Of a stretch of DNA of 11,732 nucleotides, positions 1 to 8,268 are shown in pieces; position 1 is the stretch's first letter; each line of letters opens with the position of its first letter. A program made the translations under genes and the position numbers. The stretch covers positions 1 through 11,732 of the forward strand of contig SKXF01000224.1 in assembly GCA_007128555.1 (NCBI GenBank). The letters run 5' to 3'. This stretch comes from Clostridia bacterium. GTDB lineage: Bacteria > Bacillota_E > SLMV01 > PUMD01. The notes below the pieces were generated by a model that worked only from the letters and a program-made list of their open reading frames with translations, searched no databases and was not told where the DNA came from.

Positions 1-3
1 CAG

Positions 4-891
4 GTGAATTGGAGGAAGGTTGGACTCTTTGTCGCCCTGACCTACCTGGTCAGTTGGGCCGGATTCTACATCTACCTCAGGCAGGGGGGGGTCTGGGGAG
101 ATTCGATGCTGGTCGCCATCCTCTACATGTTCGTCCCCCTTGCTGCAGCTGTTGCTGTGCAGAAGTTAATGTATCGACAGCCCATCATCCAACCCCTGGG
201 GATCTCCTTCCGGCTCAACCGGTGGTTCCTTGTAGCCATCATCCTCCCAGTGATCCTGGTTTCACTGTCGGTCGCCGCCAGCGTGCTCGTTCCCGGAGTG
301 AACGTGTCCACCTCTGTCGAGTCAATTCTCGAGAGGTCCGACTACACCCCGGAACAGATGGCCCAACTGAGGGGACTATTTGAGACAACCGCCATTCACC
401 CCCTCTGGCGGGGCCTGCTCGCGGGTGTCGTGGCGGGATTCACCGTCAATGCCGTCGCGGCCTTCGGCGAGGAGCTGGGGTGGCGAGGATTGATGCTGGC
501 CGAACTCAAGCCCCTGGGCTTCTGGAAAGCGTCGCTGGTCATCGGCTTCATCTGGGGACTGTGGCACCTGCCCGCCATCCTCCAGGGCCATAACTACCCG
601 GAGAACCCCGTGGTAGGCGTCTTCATGATGATTCTATTCACAACCCTCCTGTCACCCGCATTTACCTATGTAACGTTGAAGGCCAACTCGGTGCTGGCCG
701 CAGCAGTTTTCCATGGAGTGATCAACGGCCTGGCAGGGTTGTCCCTCATGGTCATCGCAGGGGGGTCAGACCTGACCGTCGGCCTGGCCGGCCTCGCGGG
801 ACTCTCCGTCCTGGCAGTCCTTAACGTGCTGATCTGGGTGGCAGGAGACGTCGGCGGGCTTCAAAGGGAACAGATGGGCACGCCAGTGTGA
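4..891 (+). CDS. CPBP-family intramembrane metalloprotease (CAAX/bacteriocin-processing type)
   Basis: This 295-residue protein is highly hydrophobic, with about seven or eight membrane segments starting near residue 7. It carries the three CPBP (Abi/Rce1-like) motifs. Glu156-Glu157 with Arg161 form EExxxR (GEELGWRG). Phe182 and His188 form the second motif (FIWGLWHLP). His237 and Asn241 form the third (HGVIN). In this family these residues bind the catalytic metal and water inside the membrane. Members cleave prenylated proteins or peptides, or serve in bacteriocin immunity; the substrate here cannot be told. The GTG at 4 gives a normal short cytoplasmic lead before the first helix, but the window starts three bases earlier, so no ribosome site can be seen and a start further upstream is possible. 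The gene converges on the S9 peptidase gene, with a shared stem-loop between them. Family assignment is firm; function is not. Confidence 0.9.
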   Translation: MNWRKVGLFVALTYLVSWAGFYIYLRQGGVWGDSMLVAILYMFVPLAAAVAVQKLMYRQPIIQPLGISFRLNRWFLVAIILPVILVSLSVAASVLVPGVNVSTSVESILERSDYTPEQMAQLRGLFETTAIHPLWRGLLAGVVAGFTVNAVAAFGEELGWRGLMLAELKPLGFWKASLVIGFIWGLWHLPAILQGHNYPENPVVGVFMMILFTTLLSPAFTYVTLKANSVLAAAVFHGVINGLAGLSLMVIAGGSDLTVGLAGLAGLSVLAVLNVLIWVAGDVGGLQREQMGTPV

Positions 892-976
892 ATCTGGGAA
901 GTTTCCACCGTTCACGCTCGGATCATCGCTTTGGGATAGCGTGGTCGTCGCCAGCGGTACCTGATCCTACCCTGCA

Positions 977-988
977 TGATCCGGATCA
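977..988. other. Perfect 12-base palindrome in the convergent intergenic region
   Basis: TGATCCGGATCA is its own reverse complement and lies seven bases before the terminator-like stem. It could be a protein-binding site or part of the 3' RNA structure, but a single 12-base palindrome may also be chance. No function is claimed. Confidence 0.25.
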
Positions 989-994
989 ACCACC

Positions 995-1030
995 GGGGCC
1001 TCCGAGTCACCCTTCGTGCTCGGAGGCCCC
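995..1030. terminator. Bidirectional stem-loop between convergent genes
   Basis: Bases 995-1006 (GGGGCCTCCGAG) pair perfectly with 1019-1030 (CTCGGAGGCCCC), giving a 12-bp GC-rich stem. The loop can add a CAC/GTG pairing past one bulged T. It lies between the ends of the CPBP gene (891) and the S9 peptidase gene (1052), where a terminator acting in both directions is expected. No clear T-tract follows on either strand, so it is not a textbook intrinsic terminator. It may block 3' exonucleases or work with weak U-runs. Confidence 0.7.
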
Positions 1031-1051
1031 CACATTCCAACTACGAGCGTC

Positions 1052-3109
1052 TCACGCTAGATAGTGTCTGAACCACGCCGCCGTACGCTCCATCCTGTCC
1101 ACCTGGTTCTGCGGCTTTGCAAGGCCATGGGGTTCTCCCGGATAACGGACAAGGACACTCTCTTTCCCCTGGCGCTTCAAAGCCGTGAAGACCTCCTCCG
1201 ACTGGGACACGGGACAGCGGAGATCATCTGCACCGTGAAGCAGAAGCAGCGGCGTCGTGACCTCGCCCATGTGTCGCACCGAGGAGTGAGCCAGAAGGGT
1301 GTCGGGATCCTCCCAGGGCGTTGCCCCCGTCGAAAACTCGGTGAAGCCAAAGCCCACGTCACTGGTACCGTACATGCTGTACTGGTCGCTGACACAGGCT
1401 CCGCCCACAGCCGCCCCAAATCGGTCGGTCTGGGTGACGATCCAGCAGGTCATGAACCCGCCGTAACTCCACCCCGTTACACCGAGGCGGTCACCGTCGA
1501 TAATCCCCATCTCAATACCATGATCGACACCTGCCATCAGGTCCTCGTAGTCCTTGCCCCCCCAGTCTTCGACCACGGCCAGGCTGAACCTGGCACCGTA
1601 GCCGGAGCTGCCCCTGGGGTTGAGATACATCACCGCAAAGCCCTCACCGATGAGATGCTGAAACTGCAGCGAGAAGCCATACCCATACATCCCACTGGGG
1701 CCACCGTGAACAGCCAACACCGTGGGATGACGCTGTCCCCTGGAGGCGCCCGGTGGACGCATCAACCAGCCCTCGATCTCCCACCCGTCTGCACCCGAAA
1801 AGACGATGCGCTCCGGTTCTGCCAGGAGAAACTCCCCGGCCGCGGGCGCATTCAGGTTCGTCAACGGGTCCTCGCATCCGTCGGAATCCAGGACGAAGAC
1901 CTCGTCCGGCTCCGTCGGCCCGCCCGCCAGGTAGGACAACGTACCGTCCCGTGCCAGGCTGGGAGAAGCCACGACCCTTCTCTGGCCAGGCGTCACACGC
2001 TCAGGCACGGACGTCCCCTTCGCAGCCACCCGGTACACGTGGCTTCCGCCCTCGCTCGCAACGGTGGTGTAGATGGCGCGACCGTCCGGGGACCACAGTA
2101 CCGGAAAGACAGCACCGCCCCGGGCCCTGACCTCAGACCCGGCCTCCATGCCGACCCTGCGATCGAGGGAGCCGGTGAGGTTGCGGGCGGAGTCCCAGGA
2201 AAGCGGAAAGGTCTCCGGGTCAAAATCCAGGGTGAAAAGGTCATAGGGCGAGGAAACCCAATCGAAGAAGTTCTCGAACCCGATGAAGGCCAGCACCTCA
2301 CCGTCGGGCGACAGGCGAGGGTTGTGGACGGGATAGTCCTCCCGGAGAACACGCACTCCCTCGCCGGTATCCACGTCGAATACCCACAGGTGACGGACCC
2401 ACACCGGGTCGCTGTCGGGAAGATCCCGATTGGCCGTACAGATCAGGTACCGCCCGTCCGGCGACCACGACGGTGAATCGTGATTATACCTGCCGTCGGT
2501 CACCTGGTTCGTCTCGGCCCTGTCCCCGTGGCCGGTCACCTCGGCATTGACGGTGAACAGGTGCCGGAACCGATTGCCCCAATACCCGAGTCCGTCCTGG
2601 CGATGATGGAGGGTGCTGACCACCACCGGGGCTTCCTCATCGTCGTCCGGATCCCGATCTATGGAAGAGCCTTTCGGGGCCCCGGGATAAAGCTCATCTG
2701 CGGGTTGCATATGGACGCGGGCGACAAAGGCAATCCTGCTGGAGTCAGCCGACCACTCGGGCGCCGACAGAGGTTCCTCCTCGGTGGCCACCTGCCCGGC
2801 TTCCCCTCCCCTGGGATCGATGATGTGGATCTGTTTCTTCCCGGTCCTGTCAGACAGAAAGGCCAGGCGCGACCCATCGGGGGACCACCGTGGCGAGAGA
2901 TTGGTCGTTCCGCCGGTGGTGAGGCGCCAGGGGCCATCCTCGTCCGGGGAAACGGCCCATATCTCGGTTCTCGTTTCGTTGTCGTCCAGGTCACTGTACT
3001 GTCGAACAAAAGCGATCATCGCCCCATCAGGGGAGATCTGCGGCTCGCCGAGGGGAGTGAATCGACATACGTCCTCTGCCCTCAGCGGCCGGCGTTCACC
3101 GTTGATCAT
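1052..3109 (-). CDS. S9-family serine peptidase (prolyl oligopeptidase / acylaminoacyl-peptidase type)
   Basis: The protein has about 685 residues, the usual size for this family, and two domains. The N-terminal half is a TolB/WD40-like beta-propeller with five SPDG repeat signatures near residues 26, 76, 216, 267 and 340. The C-terminal alpha/beta-hydrolase domain begins near 440 and carries the oxyanion-region HGGP (468-471), the nucleophile Ser548 in GWSYGG, Asp629 in the DDLRCP segment and His661 in GEPHG. Such enzymes remove residues from short peptides or blocked N-termini. No signal peptide is seen, so it should be cytoplasmic. I prefer the ATG at 3109: GAGAGG lies nine bases before it but directly touches the in-frame ATG at 3118, too close for that start. 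The gene follows the Nudix gene on the same strand after 103 bases and may be the last gene of its transcript. Exact specificity is unknown. Confidence 0.93.
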   Translation of the reverse strand: MINGERRPLRAEDVCRFTPLGEPQISPDGAMIAFVRQYSDLDDNETRTEIWAVSPDEDGPWRLTTGGTTNLSPRWSPDGSRLAFLSDRTGKKQIHIIDPRGGEAGQVATEEEPLSAPEWSADSSRIAFVARVHMQPADELYPGAPKGSSIDRDPDDDEEAPVVVSTLHHRQDGLGYWGNRFRHLFTVNAEVTGHGDRAETNQVTDGRYNHDSPSWSPDGRYLICTANRDLPDSDPVWVRHLWVFDVDTGEGVRVLREDYPVHNPRLSPDGEVLAFIGFENFFDWVSSPYDLFTLDFDPETFPLSWDSARNLTGSLDRRVGMEAGSEVRARGGAVFPVLWSPDGRAIYTTVASEGGSHVYRVAAKGTSVPERVTPGQRRVVASPSLARDGTLSYLAGGPTEPDEVFVLDSDGCEDPLTNLNAPAAGEFLLAEPERIVFSGADGWEIEGWLMRPPGASRGQRHPTVLAVHGGPSGMYGYGFSLQFQHLIGEGFAVMYLNPRGSSGYGARFSLAVVEDWGGKDYEDLMAGVDHGIEMGIIDGDRLGVTGWSYGGFMTCWIVTQTDRFGAAVGGACVSDQYSMYGTSDVGFGFTEFSTGATPWEDPDTLLAHSSVRHMGEVTTPLLLLHGADDLRCPVSQSEEVFTALKRQGKESVLVRYPGEPHGLAKPQNQVDRMERTAAWFRHYLA

Positions 3110-3158
3110 CGTGCCCATCCTCTCTCAACCTGGTACTGTGGTCGACCTATAAGCTTCC

Positions 3159-3178
3159 CAGTGGTGGCGGATCCACTG
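3159..3178. other. Small inverted repeat between Nudix and S9 genes
   Basis: CAGTGG at 3159-3164 pairs with CCACTG at 3173-3178 around an eight-base loop. It sits in the gap between two minus-strand genes. The stem is short and no T-tract follows on the minus strand, so it could at most attenuate transcription into the S9 gene. It may be chance. Confidence 0.25.
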
Positions 3179-3212
3179 CTGTGAACGGCCACATGGGGGA
3201 GGCCAGGGTGCC

Positions 3213-3653
3213 TCAGACGCGACGAGGCATCACATCGGCGGGGGTATCCCTCAGAACCCCGCAATTCTCGATGAGTTTCTGCTCAAGGGCCCGGACAAAG
3301 GGCACGTCCGCTGGCGAGAACTCGTAGCCCCGTAACTCCGGGATCCTCACCCAGCTGTACCGATCGTGAACAAAGAGGCGGAGATCCCCGTCCAGCTGAT
3401 GCGCCCAGTAGGCCCAGAGTTTCACCGAGGCATGGGCATAGTGGTGGACGTTCTCCCCAAAGAAATCCCCTACTTTAACCCGGATGCCGAACTCCTCGGC
3501 AAGTTCCCTGGCCAGGGCAGATTCAGGCTTCTCCTGCCCCTTCACCTTCCCGCCGGGAAACTCCCACTTACCCGCCAGCGTCTCGGCGGGCCCCCTGCGG
3601 GCGATGAACAACCGGTCATCCCTCACCAGGAGAGCCGCCACCACGGTGAGCAC
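3213..3653 (-). CDS. MutT-type Nudix hydrolase
   Basis: The protein has about 146 residues and an exact Nudix box at 35-57: Gly35, Glu41, Arg49-Glu50-Leu51, Glu53-Glu54, Gly56-Ile57. The glutamates bind the Mg ions that cleave nucleoside diphosphate-X bonds. The WEFPGGK run before the box and the late YEFSPADVPFVRAL segment resemble MutT and CTP-pyrophosphohydrolase relatives. Removal of damaged (oxidised) nucleotides is therefore likely, though the substrate is not proven. The GTG at 3653 is chosen because GAGGGG lies about nine bases before it and the protein then starts directly on the first family strand (LTVVAALLV). An ATG at 3686 would add 11 residues and overlap the ATPase gene by 11 bases, but it has no visible ribosome site and would depend on translational coupling. 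Either way it belongs to the same operon as the ATPase. Confidence 0.9.
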   Translation of the reverse strand: MLTVVAALLVRDDRLFIARRGPAETLAGKWEFPGGKVKGQEKPESALARELAEEFGIRVKVGDFFGENVHHYAHASVKLWAYWAHQLDGDLRLFVHDRYSWVRIPELRGYEFSPADVPFVRALEQKLIENCGVLRDTPADVMPRRV

Positions 3654-3675
3654 CCTAACCCCCCTCGTCCACCCA

Positions 3676-6600
3676 TCATGGCCCATTCTGAACGTCGTCG
3701 ATCACGATCTCCGTTCCCCACCCGGCATAATCATCGCTGTGAGAGAGGACGATAATCTGTCGCCTGTCCGCCTCTCGCTCCAGGATCCCCCTGAGGTTCT
3801 CCCGGCGCCCAGCGTCCCAGGTCACGAAGGGATCATCAAAGATGAAGGGCAGCCGCACCTCGGCCGCAACGAGGTCCGCCACGGCAAATCTCAATGCAAA
3901 ATAGAGCTGGTCCCTGGCTCCCTTGCTGAGCTGCTCCAGGGCACAGGGCCTGCCCCCCTGCTGGAGACCGACATCGAATCCATCCCCGATCGTCACCGCC
4001 CGCCCCCTGGCGCCGGTCAGAGCACGCAGCTGCTCCGTGGCCAGCTCCTGCAGGTATTCCCTCGAGGAACCCTGGACGGTGACGATGGCCCCGCGCACCC
4101 CCTGGTGCGCCAGGGCAAGGGCCTCCGCCAGGAGACGGGTCTCCTCTCGTTCCGCCCGGAGAGCACCCAGGGTGATCTCCGCCTGGGCGATGTTCATCGG
4201 GTTCTGACCCTCGATGCGGCTCTGCTGACCCAGCAACGTCATCCGTCGCTGCTCGTGCTCCTCCACGGCTTCCGCGAGGGACGCTATCTCGCCGTCGAGG
4301 TCCCTGAGATGCCGGTCAATCTGCAGCGCATCCCCCGCCTCGTCCACCTCTGGAAGCCCCGGATTGGCATCTACGAGCTCGTGCCACCTGCGCAGGCCAT
4401 CAAGGGCGCGATTGTCGGCATCGAGCTTGATCTCCCTCAATGCCTCGGTGCTCTTGACCTCAAACTGCCTGAGATTCTCCCCCAGCCTGGCCCGGGCTCC
4501 ATCGATCGATCGCATCTTCGCAACCCACCGGTTGTATCGATTCCTGGCCCCCTCGGCATCCCCACCGGATCCCGCCAGGATACGCTCCAGGTTACCTGCC
4601 CGAGCCGTCTCCAGATCCTGAAGTTCCTTCATCCGGTGCCTCTGCCGGTCAATCATCCCCCGAAGCGTCGCCATCTCCTTCTTCAGGCCTTCCCTTTCCG
4701 ACGAGGCGGCAGCATAACCCCGGGCCTCTTCCTCCAGATCGGACCACCAGCCATCGGTACAGCTCCGAAGAACCTCGACCAGCTGGGCGACCGTGGAATG
4801 TCCCTGGACCAAACCGATGAAGGCGAAAAGCGATGCCACCTCGCCCCACCTGGTGTCCCGAACCTCGCAGGGCAGCTGCTCCGCCACCTCCTCCGCCGAA
4901 CACCCAAAGGTCTGGTCCAGGTACCTCGCCCGCTGCGTCCGAAGCCTGCCTGCCTTCTGCTCCAGGTCCTGCCACTGTCCGTGGGCCTCACCGGGGTCTG
5001 TGAAGGCCTCTACAAACGGTCGGGTCAGCTGCAGGAACCGTCCCAGCTTCTCGTCGGCCCGCGAGACCGTCTCCTGCAGCGAAGCCCGCTCATCTGCGCT
5101 GGGCAGTTCCCGGGCCCGCACCCCCAGGCCCTCGTCCTCCCCGGACCGGATCCTCAGCCGCTCCTCGAGCCTGGCCAGCTCCGCCAGGCCCGCGCCCGCG
5201 AAGCTGCCCAGGGCATCCACTGGAACCGCCAGCTGGTCCTCGATCGTCTGAAGCCTCGAACGCAGTTCCCCCCCTGTCCTTCTCAGGCTGCCCCGTCCAA
5301 GGCCGCATAGATGCGGACTGACCAGGTAGCCAAGGGCCATTGCGAAGACGGCAGCGACCAGTGCGGTGCCCGTGCCTCCCCCGGAAAGAAGGTAGCCCGC
5401 TCCCCCTCCCAAAGATCCCGACAGAGCTGCCGCGACCAGGCGCCATCCGGTGGGCACGACCCACTGCTCCTCGCAGGACTGCAGGCGGTCCCTCACCCGC
5501 TCCCTTTCCTCCAGCAGGGCCAATCTCTGTCGCACAGCTGCCGCGGCCCCCTCATCCATCTCGGCGATGTCGCGGTAGCGCTGCTCAAAAGCCCAGGTCT
5601 CCCTCTCATGATCCTGGATCTGCCGGTGCGCCGCCCGGAGATTCTCGTTCGCCCGCTCCCGTTCCGCCTCGAGTTCCCTCCGGGTCTGAACGTAGGATGC
5701 CACGGCCTCAAGGGACGCCTCCGGGGCCCTGCGCAGGATCCCATATCGGCAGCTGAGGATCTCCTCCGCTTCATCGATCTCGCAGGTCAGGCCCACAAAG
5801 TCCTCCCAATCCCCCAGCAGTTCGCCGACCATCCGCCTGACATTCCGGATGCGCTCCTCCGGCTGGGCGCTGATCTCACCCCAGGCCCTGTGCCCGGAAA
5901 TACGCAGGTCCAGCTCCGCGCATCGATCCCGAAGCGATTCCAGGGCATCGGTGCTCTCCTCGACGTCGCCTGTGGCATCTTTGATCCTGCTCCGAAGATC
6001 GACGAGTTCATCGAGGGCTTCCTCCGCATCTCCGGGTACCCCGGAGAACTCCGGATACGCCCTCGACGTGCAGCCCTGAAGATCAACAATCTCCTGTTCA
6101 ACGCCGAGGGCGTCCTCGAGAACCCGGTTGATCCGGCGCTGCTGATCCTTTCGGGTGCGATACTCACTCCGGATCCTTCGCCATTCCGCCCAATTTGAAC
6201 GCGTGCGCTCCTTCTCCTGGAGACGTGCCCGGTCTCGAGCCTGGTCCTCGGCAAGCTCCGCCCCCTGGCGTTTCAACACCTCGAGGGCATCGACCGCAGT
6301 CCTGCTTCCATCGATCTCGGCCTCCAGGGAGGTGATCTTCGCGTCGAGGATTTGCAGCTGGCGGTCCCTGCGCATGTTCTGCCCGGTCACCCCCAGGTCC
6401 CCGGTGAAACGGGTCAACGCCTGCAGTCGGCCCGCCAATCCCTCCAGGACCGGGGAAAAGCCGGTCCCGCCACCAGACAACACCTCCTGGACGCTGTGGC
6501 CCAGGCGCTGCACCTCGGGGGTCGGCTGGGTCACGCAGAAGATGGCCTCGAAGGCCTCCCTGTCGCCCACCCGCAGGATCTCATCCAGCTGGTCCTCGTA

Positions 6601-6987
6601 GGCCTCGTTGCGCCTCCTGGCCCGCGGATTGTGCACCCCCGTCGCCAGGGGCACGGTCCTTCCGCCCTCCTCGCAGCTGAAAGCAATCCGGTTGGTCTCG
6701 AAGTCGCGTTCGATCCGGTAGGTCGCATTGTCCACCTCAAACTCCAGCTCGCCCCTGAAGGAATGGGCGCCCTCCCAATTGCGAAAGCGGGCCTGGCCAA
6801 AATCCACCGGGTTAGAGAGCTGGGGCATCCCGAAAATGATCGCCAGCAGGCCGTTGACCAGGGAGGACTTTCCGCTCTCATTGTCCGCCACCATGTGGTT
6901 AATCCCCGGGGAAAAAACAACCCCCGCCGGCCGCCGGAACAGGCCGAAACCCTCCAACATCAATCTCTTGAGAAGGACCTGGGTCAC
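3676..6987 (-). CDS. SbcC/Rad50-like ABC ATPase of YhaN type with central membrane hairpin
   Basis: The protein has 1103 residues. The N-terminal ATPase half has a Walker A at 34-42 (ADNESGKSS) and a likely Q-loop Gln near 154. Long Glu/Arg-rich coiled coils run from about 205 to 500 and 570 to 970. The C-terminal half has the ABC signature LSKGARDQ (1020-1027), Walker B FIFDDP (1048-1053) and the H-loop His1083. No CxxC zinc hook is present. The middle instead holds two hydrophobic stretches (about 513-536 and 540-558) that could form a membrane hairpin. The family drives an SbcD/Mre11-like nuclease on DNA ends. The GTG start overlaps the preceding stop as GTGA, and GGAGG lies seven bases before it, inside the phosphoesterase gene, so the two proteins are probably made in balance. 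SbcC and YhaN are the closest named relatives; I favour YhaN because of the hairpin. Confidence 0.88.
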   Translation of the reverse strand: MTQVLLKRLMLEGFGLFRRPAGVVFSPGINHMVADNESGKSSLVNGLLAIIFGMPQLSNPVDFGQARFRNWEGAHSFRGELEFEVDNATYRIERDFETNRIAFSCEEGGRTVPLATGVHNPRARRRNEAYEDQLDEILRVGDREAFEAIFCVTQPTPEVQRLGHSVQEVLSGGGTGFSPVLEGLAGRLQALTRFTGDLGVTGQNMRRDRQLQILDAKITSLEAEIDGSRTAVDALEVLKRQGAELAEDQARDRARLQEKERTRSNWAEWRRIRSEYRTRKDQQRRINRVLEDALGVEQEIVDLQGCTSRAYPEFSGVPGDAEEALDELVDLRSRIKDATGDVEESTDALESLRDRCAELDLRISGHRAWGEISAQPEERIRNVRRMVGELLGDWEDFVGLTCEIDEAEEILSCRYGILRRAPEASLEAVASYVQTRRELEAERERANENLRAAHRQIQDHERETWAFEQRYRDIAEMDEGAAAAVRQRLALLEERERVRDRLQSCEEQWVVPTGWRLVAAALSGSLGGGAGYLLSGGGTGTALVAAVFAMALGYLVSPHLCGLGRGSLRRTGGELRSRLQTIEDQLAVPVDALGSFAGAGLAELARLEERLRIRSGEDEGLGVRARELPSADERASLQETVSRADEKLGRFLQLTRPFVEAFTDPGEAHGQWQDLEQKAGRLRTQRARYLDQTFGCSAEEVAEQLPCEVRDTRWGEVASLFAFIGLVQGHSTVAQLVEVLRSCTDGWWSDLEEEARGYAAASSEREGLKKEMATLRGMIDRQRHRMKELQDLETARAGNLERILAGSGGDAEGARNRYNRWVAKMRSIDGARARLGENLRQFEVKSTEALREIKLDADNRALDGLRRWHELVDANPGLPEVDEAGDALQIDRHLRDLDGEIASLAEAVEEHEQRRMTLLGQQSRIEGQNPMNIAQAEITLGALRAEREETRLLAEALALAHQGVRGAIVTVQGSSREYLQELATEQLRALTGARGRAVTIGDGFDVGLQQGGRPCALEQLSKGARDQLYFALRFAVADLVAAEVRLPFIFDDPFVTWDAGRRENLRGILEREADRRQIIVLSHSDDYAGWGTEIVIDDVQNGP

Positions 6988-8102
6988 GGTGAACCCTCCT
7001 TCATGAACGCGCCCAGGCCGAGGGACAGGGCCATCCCCAGGGTCTTCTTACGCTCTTCACTATCGGCGCAGTCCATCGCAGCTTTCATGTCGCGAACAAA
7101 CTGCCCCCTCACCGTCCGTTCCCTCTCATAGCGACGGATGCGGACCTCGTCGATGAAACTCGCCCTGTCTGCAACCTGCAGGTGAAAGAATCGGCCATCG
7201 AGGGCGTCCAACAGGCGCTCGCGGGCAATCGAAAAGGGAGCAGCCCCCGTCAGCTTCATCTCGACGACGGCCTCGGGGTCTGCCCGTTCCAGGCACCTGG
7301 CCACCAGGCTTTCCTGTCCATCAAGGGATGAGACGTCAAGGGTTTCGCTACGATGATCGCGGACCGAGGCGGTCGGCGTCTCCAGGGTCACCTGGCCGTC
7401 CCTGACGGAGACGACCGTGAAATGGCCGACGCCCGGTTCTGAGAGACTCTTGTGTTCAACCATGCCCGGGTAACAGGCAAGACCGGCCCCCACCGGCCGG
7501 ACCTGGTGCTGGTGGATGTGGCCGAGGGCCGTATAGTGGTAGTTGGCCTCCTCCAGGGCCCGGGAACTCAGGGGCAGGCTTCTCTCCCCGGCATCCCAGT
7601 CGAGGGAGCCGTGAAAGGCCCCGATGTGGACCCCCTCGCAGCTGCAGCGGGGCAGATCGAGCGCCTTCACATCGGTGACGCCCCCAGTGTAGGCCATGGA
7701 ATACAGGTGAACCGGGGTGCCTTCCGTCTCGAAGCTCAGGCAGTGCTCGGGGGTCGGGTTGGTGACCAGGTGCCCTGGCCATGAATGGGTCTCCTGGCGA
7801 TAGATACCGTTGTGATAGGATATCTCATCATGATTGCCGGGCACCGTGATGACCCGGATGCCCCCTCCCTCGAGCCTTGCCAGCTGCTCGGCGGCCCGGC
7901 GGGCGATCCCGCCGTCAGGGATGTGGGTCTCAAAGAGGTCGCCGACAATCAGCACAAAATCTACCCTCTCCTGCAGCGCCAGGTCAGCGGCCCGCTGCAG
8001 GAGGGAATCCCGCTCCCCCTGGCGGACCGTCCTCCTGTCGCCCGGCAGAAAGGAGGGCCTCCAGCCAAGATGCAAGTCGGCAAGGTGCAAAAATCGAACC
8101 AT
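6984..8102 (-). CDS. SbcD/Mre11-like DNA metallophosphoesterase of YhaO type
   Basis: The 372-residue protein has the full calcineurin-like phosphoesterase motif set: Asp9 and His11 (ADLHLG), Gly54-Asp55 (GDLFE), Asn90-His91-Asp92 (PGNHDE), His164 (GAFHGS), and His195 with His197 (GHIHQH). These bind two metal ions, normally Mn, in nucleases of the Mre11/SbcD/YhaO group. A C-terminal capping region follows from about 250 to 340. The length fits SbcD/YhaO proteins. The ATG at 8102 has GGGAGGT about eight bases upstream. The gene ends inside the start of the ATPase gene (GTGA), the usual nuclease-then-ATPase order of these pairs. The expected role is endo/exonuclease cutting of DNA ends or hairpins under control of the ATPase partner. 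YhaO and SbcD are hard to separate on sequence alone; the partner's membrane hairpin tips the choice. Confidence 0.92.
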   Translation of the reverse strand: MVRFLHLADLHLGWRPSFLPGDRRTVRQGERDSLLQRAADLALQERVDFVLIVGDLFETHIPDGGIARRAAEQLARLEGGGIRVITVPGNHDEISYHNGIYRQETHSWPGHLVTNPTPEHCLSFETEGTPVHLYSMAYTGGVTDVKALDLPRCSCEGVHIGAFHGSLDWDAGERSLPLSSRALEEANYHYTALGHIHQHQVRPVGAGLACYPGMVEHKSLSEPGVGHFTVVSVRDGQVTLETPTASVRDHRSETLDVSSLDGQESLVARCLERADPEAVVEMKLTGAAPFSIARERLLDALDGRFFHLQVADRASFIDEVRIRRYERERTVRGQFVRDMKAAMDCADSEERKKTLGMALSLGLGAFMKEGSP

Positions 8103-8268
8103 ACGTCGTGACCTCCCGGGAATGACTCATCTGATGTATCACTGGACGGTACTCATGATCTCTTCTCGCCCCATCCACGGGATCCTCTGTCCGGGCCCGA
8201 TCGGGGTATGCAACGGGGGGGTGCCCCGGGGTCTTCGACAGAAAGGGCAGCATCATGTGACACGGCGT
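8103..8268. other. Intergenic region upstream of the nuclease-ATPase operon
   Basis: This 166-base gap contains GC-rich palindromes, CCCGATCGGG (8196-8205) and CCCCGGGG (8224-8231), and a run of seven G at 8214-8220. It is where a promoter for the phosphoesterase gene, or a terminator for the broken gene before it, would lie. I see no convincing -35/-10 pair and no T-tract. At the right end of its minus-strand transcript is the GGGAGGT ribosome site of the phosphoesterase gene. Confidence 0.3.

Noticed and set aside
1064..2476. Long open frame (470 codons) on the plus strand
   Set aside because: It lies antisense to the S9 peptidase gene, whose catalytic motifs are complete; GC-rich coding DNA often leaves the opposite strand open, and the translation has no recognisable domain.
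3484..6198. Two long plus-strand open frames (608 and 295 codons)
   Set aside because: Both are antisense to the ABC ATPase gene, rich in Pro/Arg/Leu, and without motifs or ribosome sites.
3676..6987. Assignment of the ATPase as an SMC/condensin protein or a phage-defence ATPase
   Set aside because: The adjacent SbcD/YhaO-type nuclease, the coupled reading frames and the overall layout fit the SbcC/YhaN group better; no defence-type effector gene is next to it.
8103..8268. sigma-70-like promoter starting with TTGCAT at 8213 on the minus strand
   Set aside because: No acceptable -10 element is found at a spacing of 16-19 bases.
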